From an uncultured Caulobacter sp. (GTDB lineage: Bacteria > Pseudomonadota > Alphaproteobacteria > Caulobacterales > Caulobacteraceae): 15,033 nucleotides of DNA. The translations under genes were made by a program, and so were the position numbers. Shown piece after piece: positions 11,217 through 15,033 of this stretch; position 1 is the stretch's first letter; the number at the start of each line of letters is the position of its first letter. The notes under the pieces are model-generated. The model did no database searches, was not told the DNA's origin, and saw only the letters and a list, made by a program, of their open reading frames with translations. The stretch spans positions 1 to 15,033 of the forward strand of contig CALKHU010000099.1 of assembly GCA_937991555.1 (NCBI GenBank). Reading direction: 5' to 3'.

Positions 11217-14200
11217 CTACCCCTTCGCCAGCTTCACCAGCTGCGTCAGGATCTTCTCCGCCGCATCGAGCCGCGCCTTCGGGGTTTCCCACTCGCCCTT
11301 CACCACGACCTTCTCGTCCGGGCGTATCTTCCACAGGACCTGGTTGGCGGCGATGAACTGCAGCAGCGCGCCGGGGTTGGCGAAGCTGTTGTCGCGGAAG
11401 GTCAGCACCGCGCCCTTGGGCCCCACGTCGATCTTGGCGACGTTGGTCTCGCGGCACAGGCCCTTGATGCCGACGACCTTGAGCAGGCTGTCGGTCTCGG
11501 GCGGCAGCGGGCCGAAGCGGTCGATCAGTTCGGCGGCCAGGGCTTCGCGGTCCTCGGCGCGCTCAGCCTCCGACAGGCGACGGTAGAGCGACAGGCGGAC
11601 GTTCAGATCCGGCACATAGTCGTCGGGAATCATCACCGCCGCGCCGGTGTTGATCTGCGGCGACCAGCCCCGGTCGGCCAGCAGCGCCTCGGCGCCCTGG
11701 CGCTGGCGCAGTTCGGCGACGGCGTCCTCCAGCATCTGCTGGTAAAGCTCGACGCCGATCTCCTTGATGTGGCCGCTCTGCTCGTCGCCGAGCAGGTTGC
11801 CGCCGCCGCGGATGTCGAGGTCATGGCTGGCCAGCTGGAAGCCGGCGCCGAGACTGTCGAGCGACTGCAGCACCTTCAGCCGCTTCTCCGCCGACAGGGT
11901 CAGCTGTCGGTCGGCCGGCGTGGTCAGGTAGGCGTAGGCCCGGGCCTTGGACCGGCCGACCCGGCCGCGGATCTGGTAGAGCTGCGCCAGGCCGAACATG
12001 TCCGCCCGGTGCACGATCAGGGTGTTGGCCGACGGGATGTCCAACCCGCTTTCCACGATCGTGGTCGCAAGGAGCACATCGTACTGGCCCTCATAGAATG
12101 CGGTCATCACCTCCTCGAGCTGGGTCGGCGCCATCTGGCCGTGGCCGACGACGTACTTCACCTCCGGAACCTGGGTGCGCAGGAACTGCTCGACGTCGGT
12201 CAGGTCCTTGATGCGCGGGACCACGAAATAGGTCTGGCCGCCGCGATACTTCTCGCGCAGCAGCGCCTCGCGCAGGGTCACCGGATCCCACGGCGTGATG
12301 TAGGTCCGCACGGCCAGACGGTCGACCGGCGGGGTGGCGATGATCGACATCTCGCGGATGCCGCTGAGCGACATCTGCAGCGTCCGCGGGATCGGCGTGG
12401 CGGTCAGGGTCAGCATGTGCACGTCGGCGCGAAGCTCCTTGAGCTTCTCCTTGTGCTTGACCCCGAAGTGCTGCTCCTCGTCGACGATGACGAGGCCCAG
12501 GTCCTTGAAGCTGACCTGCTTGGAGAGCACCGCGTGGGTGCCGACGACGATCTCCATCTCGCCGTTGGCTAGACCCTCGCGCGTCTCGGCCGCCTCCTTA
12601 GCGGGGACCAGCCGTGACAGGCGCCGGACCTTGACCGGCCATCCCTGGAAGCGGTCGACAAAGGTCTTGTAGTGCTGGCGGGCCAACAGCGTGGTCGGGC
12701 AGACCACGGCGACCTGCTTGCCGCTCATGGCCATCACGAAGGCCGCACGCAGGGCGACCTCGGTCTTGCCGAAGCCGACGTCGCCGCAGATCAGCCGGTC
12801 CATCGGCTTGCCGGAGCCGAGATCCTCGAGCACGTCCTGGATGGCGCTCAGCTGGTCGTCCGTCTCCTCGTAGGGGAAGCGGGCGCAGAACTCGTCGAAC
12901 AGGCCGGACGGCGGATCGGTCTCCTCGACAGATTTCAGCTGGCGGGCGGCGGCGATCTGGATCAGGCCCTCGGCCATCTGCCGCAGACGTTCCTTCGCCT
13001 TGGCCTTGCGGCTCTGCCAGCCGGCGCCGCCGAGCTTGTCGAGTTGCACCGTCTCGCCGTCGGCGCCGTAGCGGGTCAGGAGGTCGATGTTTTCGACCGG
13101 CAGGTAGAGCTTGGCCTCGCCGGCGTAGAGCAGGTCCAGGCAGTCGTGCGGCGCGCCCTGGACCTCGAGCGTCTTCAGGCCCTCGTAGCGGCCGATGCCG
13201 TGGTCGATATGGACGACGAGGTCGCCGGGCGTCAGGGCGCTGGCCTCGGCCAGGAAGTTGGCGGCGCGACGCTTCTTGCGCGGCCGGGCCAGGCGGTCGC
13301 CGAGGATGTCGGTCTCGGAGATGACCGCCAGGTTGTCGGTCTCGAAGCCGGCTTCCAGCGGCAGCACGACGCGCTGCGGCGTCTTCGGGTCGTTGGCCTT
13401 GGCCGCCTGCCAGTAGGGGGCGAACGGCACGCGCTTGAGACCGTGATCGGCGAGCATCGCGCCCAGACGCTCTGACGAGCCTTCGGACCAGGACGCGAAC
13501 AGGACGCGCTTGCCCTGGGTCGTCGCGGCCCTGGCGTGCTCGGCGGTGGCTTCGAACAGGTTGACGCTGTCCTGCGCCCGCTCGGCGGCGAAGGTGCGGC
13601 CGAGCCTGGCGCCCATGTCGATGACTCCGGCTCCCTCCTTCTGGAAGGGCGTGAACCATCGGTTCGGCCGCTCGGCGACCTTGAGCGCCCATTCCTCCGC
13701 CGACAGGTACAGAGCCTCCGGCGGCAGCGGCCGGTAGGCGGCCTTGCGGTCGGCCCCGGCGCGAGCCTCGAAGGCGTCGGTGATCATCGCCGAGCGTTCG
13801 CCCTCGGCCTCCTGCACCAGATGGTCGACGCCCACCAGCGCATCGTCCGGCAGGTAGTCGAACAGGGTCTCCATCCGCTCGTAGAAGAGCGGCAGCCAGT
13901 GCTCCATGCCGGCCCGGCGGCCGCCCTCGCTGACGGCGGCGTAGAGGGCGTCCTCGCCCGGCGCGCCGAAGGCGGCGACATAGCCCTTGCGGAAGCGGCT
14001 GATCGTCTCCGGGTCGACCAGCGCCTCGGACACCGGCAGCAGGTCGATCTCCTTGAGCTGCTTCGTCGAGCGCTGGGTCTCCGGATCGAACGCCCGGATG
14101 CTCTCCAGCGTGTCGCCGAAGAGGTCCAGCCGCACCGGCTCGTCGGCCGTGGGCGGGAAGACGTCGATGACGCCGCCGCGGATCGCGAACTCGCCGCGCT

Positions 14201-14705
14201 CGGACACCGTCGAGGCGCGGACATAGCCGTTGACCGCGAAGTAGCGCTCCAGATCGGCGATCTGGACCTCCTTGCCCGGGCGCGTCGAATAGCCGGCGCG
14301 GGCCACGACCTCGCGCGGCGGCACCCGTTGCAGCGCGGCCGGCGCGGCGGTGACCAGCAGCAGCGGCTTCTTCGGATCCACCCCGCGCGCCAGCCGCGTC
14401 AGCGTCGCCATCCGCTGCGCCGCCACGCCGGCCGACGGCCCGACGCGGTCGTACGGCAGGCAGTCCCAGGACGGCAGCTGCAGGATCTCGATCTCGGGCG
14501 CGAAGAACCCCATCGCCCCGGAGAAGGCGCTGGCCCGGGTTCCGTCGCGGGCGATGAACACGGTCAGCCCGCCGCGCGAGCGGGCGATATCGGCCATCAC
14601 CAGGGCGTCGAAGCCCTCCGGCGCGCCGGTCAGGTCGAGACGGCCGTCGTCGCGGGCGACGCGCCTGAGGTCATTGTGCGAGGGCCCGCCGCCGTCAGCC
14701 GCCAT
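11217..14705 (-). CDS. mfd: Transcription-repair coupling factor Mfd
   Basis: Mfd is an ATP-driven DNA translocase that pushes stalled RNA polymerase off lesions and recruits UvrA for nucleotide excision repair. The 1162-residue length is normal (E. coli 1148). The N-terminal UvrB-like region (about 1-330, including ILQLPSWDCLPYDR) is followed by the CarD-like RNA polymerase interaction domain (about 490-560, GDLVVHIDHGIGRYEG). The superfamily 2 helicase core has Walker A GDVGFGKTE with K647, DEEQ at 742-745, TATPIPRTL and the late motif QIRGRVGRS. The TRCF C-terminal domain follows (LSLYRRL, LIDRFGPLP). I use the ATG at 14705, which overlaps the sdhE end by 11 nt; an in-frame TTG at 14732 with GAAGG before it is possible. 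All key motifs are intact. Confidence 0.97.
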   Translation of the reverse strand: MAADGGGPSHNDLRRVARDDGRLDLTGAPEGFDALVMADIARSRGGLTVFIARDGTRASAFSGAMGFFAPEIEILQLPSWDCLPYDRVGPSAGVAAQRMATLTRLARGVDPKKPLLLVTAAPAALQRVPPREVVARAGYSTRPGKEVQIADLERYFAVNGYVRASTVSERGEFAIRGGVIDVFPPTADEPVRLDLFGDTLESIRAFDPETQRSTKQLKEIDLLPVSEALVDPETISRFRKGYVAAFGAPGEDALYAAVSEGGRRAGMEHWLPLFYERMETLFDYLPDDALVGVDHLVQEAEGERSAMITDAFEARAGADRKAAYRPLPPEALYLSAEEWALKVAERPNRWFTPFQKEGAGVIDMGARLGRTFAAERAQDSVNLFEATAEHARAATTQGKRVLFASWSEGSSERLGAMLADHGLKRVPFAPYWQAAKANDPKTPQRVVLPLEAGFETDNLAVISETDILGDRLARPRKKRRAANFLAEASALTPGDLVVHIDHGIGRYEGLKTLEVQGAPHDCLDLLYAGEAKLYLPVENIDLLTRYGADGETVQLDKLGGAGWQSRKAKAKERLRQMAEGLIQIAAARQLKSVEETDPPSGLFDEFCARFPYEETDDQLSAIQDVLEDLGSGKPMDRLICGDVGFGKTEVALRAAFVMAMSGKQVAVVCPTTLLARQHYKTFVDRFQGWPVKVRRLSRLVPAKEAAETREGLANGEMEIVVGTHAVLSKQVSFKDLGLVIVDEEQHFGVKHKEKLKELRADVHMLTLTATPIPRTLQMSLSGIREMSIIATPPVDRLAVRTYITPWDPVTLREALLREKYRGGQTYFVVPRIKDLTDVEQFLRTQVPEVKYVVGHGQMAPTQLEEVMTAFYEGQYDVLLATTIVESGLDIPSANTLIVHRADMFGLAQLYQIRGRVGRSKARAYAYLTTPADRQLTLSAEKRLKVLQSLDSLGAGFQLASHDLDIRGGGNLLGDEQSGHIKEIGVELYQQMLEDAVAELRQRQGAEALLADRGWSPQINTGAAVMIPDDYVPDLNVRLSLYRRLSEAERAEDREALAAELIDRFGPLPPETDSLLKVVGIKGLCRETNVAKIDVGPKGAVLTFRDNSFANPGALLQFIAANQVLWKIRPDEKVVVKGEWETPKARLDAAEKILTQLVKLAKG

Positions 14706-14970
14706 GCCGCGGGGCCCCGGTCGAGGGATCAAAACCCTTCAGCAAGGCCATGATCTCGTTGTCGAATTCGGCCGGCGTTTCAGCGCGCCCTAGGAACCAG
14801 TCGTAGATGTCCTGGTCGGCCTCGGCCATCAGCGCCTCGAGCGCGTCGAGCTGGGCCTCGCTGAAGCGCGGACCATAGTAGTCCGCGAACGGCCCCAGAA
14901 GGAGGTCCGCTTCCCGGAAGCCGCGTCGCCAGGCCCGCAGCCTGATCTTCTTGAGCCGTGTGTCGTCCAT
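14695..14970 (-). CDS. sdhE: Succinate dehydrogenase assembly factor 2 family protein SdhE
   Basis: A 91-residue protein of the SdhE/CptB/YgfY (DUF339) family, which promotes covalent attachment of FAD to the succinate dehydrogenase flavoprotein SdhA. The hallmark RRGFREADLLLGPFAD (residues 15-30) contains the conserved RGxxE motif needed for flavinylation. The following helices (FSEAQLDALEALMAEADQDIYDWFLG) fit the small helical fold. Its 3' end overlaps the mfd start by 11 nt, so the two are probably coupled; this order is common in alphaproteobacteria, often with recG on the other side. No Shine-Dalgarno is visible before the ATG, which follows a C-rich run, with TATATC about 12 nt upstream as a weak -10 candidate. 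Confidence 0.93.
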   Translation of the reverse strand: MDDTRLKKIRLRAWRRGFREADLLLGPFADYYGPRFSEAQLDALEALMAEADQDIYDWFLGRAETPAEFDNEIMALLKGFDPSTGAPRHGG

Positions 14971-15018
14971 GCAGGGGGGCCGATATAGAGCGGGGGGCGG
15001 TGGGGCGCCAGTGCGGGG

Positions 15019-15033
15019 TTGCGTCCTTCGACA
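15019..15033. repeat. Truncated second copy of the palindromic repeat
   Basis: TTGCGTCCTTCGACA at 15019-15033 is identical to 2410-2424, the left end of the element at 2411-2514, and is cut by the window end. It lies upstream of sdhE. Fifteen identical nt match the beginning of the element exactly, which makes chance unlikely, but the rest is outside view. Confidence 0.6.

Noticed and set aside
10773..12572. 599-codon + strand frame crossing the GFA-family gene and the mfd end
   Set aside because: It spans two real genes and the hairpin between them in the wrong frame, with no family features.
13536..14753. 405-codon open frame on the + strand opposite mfd
   Set aside because: Mfd is certain on the other strand with all motifs; this frame has the same shadow composition and no recognisable fold.
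1..15033. Defence island, prophage, CRISPR array or biosynthetic cluster
   Set aside because: Apart from one toxin-antitoxin pair, all genes are housekeeping or general metabolic types; there are no spaced direct repeats, integrase, transposase or phage genes.

Overview
The window is very GC-rich and densely packed, with short intergenic gaps, many overlapping start/stop codons, and GTG or TTG starts beside ATG. Gene content points to an alphaproteobacterium of the Caulobacterales (Caulobacter / Phenylobacterium type). The strongest clue is a PopA-like pseudo-response regulator, a c-di-GMP effector known from the Caulobacter cell cycle. The adjacent sdhE-mfd pair and an interspersed palindromic repeat fit the same group. 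There are no tRNA or rRNA genes, no CRISPR array, no prophage and no transposase.

Layout. Positions 1-53 hold only the last codons of an unrecognised + strand gene. Positions 143-2206 carry Ku (-), a TusA-family sulfur carrier (+) and a BrkB/YihY membrane protein (-). The TusA and BrkB genes meet tail to tail and overlap by 68 nt. A 313-nt gap (2207-2519) holds a GC hairpin and a ~104-bp palindromic repeat; the first 15 nt of a second copy end the window at 15019-15033. Positions 2520-5058 read leftward: an SDR oxidoreductase, a ParD/ParE-type toxin-antitoxin pair, and an alpha-methylacyl-CoA racemase-like CaiB/BaiF enzyme whose ribosome binding site sits in a small hairpin.

Positions 5195-8027 form a rightward cluster: popA, a FrnE-like DsbA-family thiol oxidoreductase, a five-helix CcdC/DUF1453 membrane protein and a 108-residue membrane protein I do not recognise. 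Positions 8055-10636 (-) encode a two-subunit molybdenum hydroxylase: a 2x[2Fe-2S] subunit followed by a Tat-exported molybdopterin subunit. A GFA-family zinc protein (10756-11157, +) is separated by a perfect 14-bp hairpin from the convergent mfd gene (11217-14705, -), which overlaps sdhE (14695-14970, -).

How the genes relate. PopA in Caulobacter is a catalytically dead GGDEF protein that binds c-di-GMP and helps deliver CtrA to ClpXP; here the c-di-GMP inhibitory-site motif is intact and the catalytic motif is broken, as expected for that role. Ku and Mfd are both DNA-repair factors but lie far apart. The SDR and racemase probably act on acyl-CoA or lipid substrates, with the toxin-antitoxin pair inserted between them. 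Most of the window is ordinary chromosomal sequence; I found no clearly new multi-gene system. The best leads are the popA cluster with its unknown small membrane protein, the repeat family, and the possibly hairpin-controlled racemase leader.
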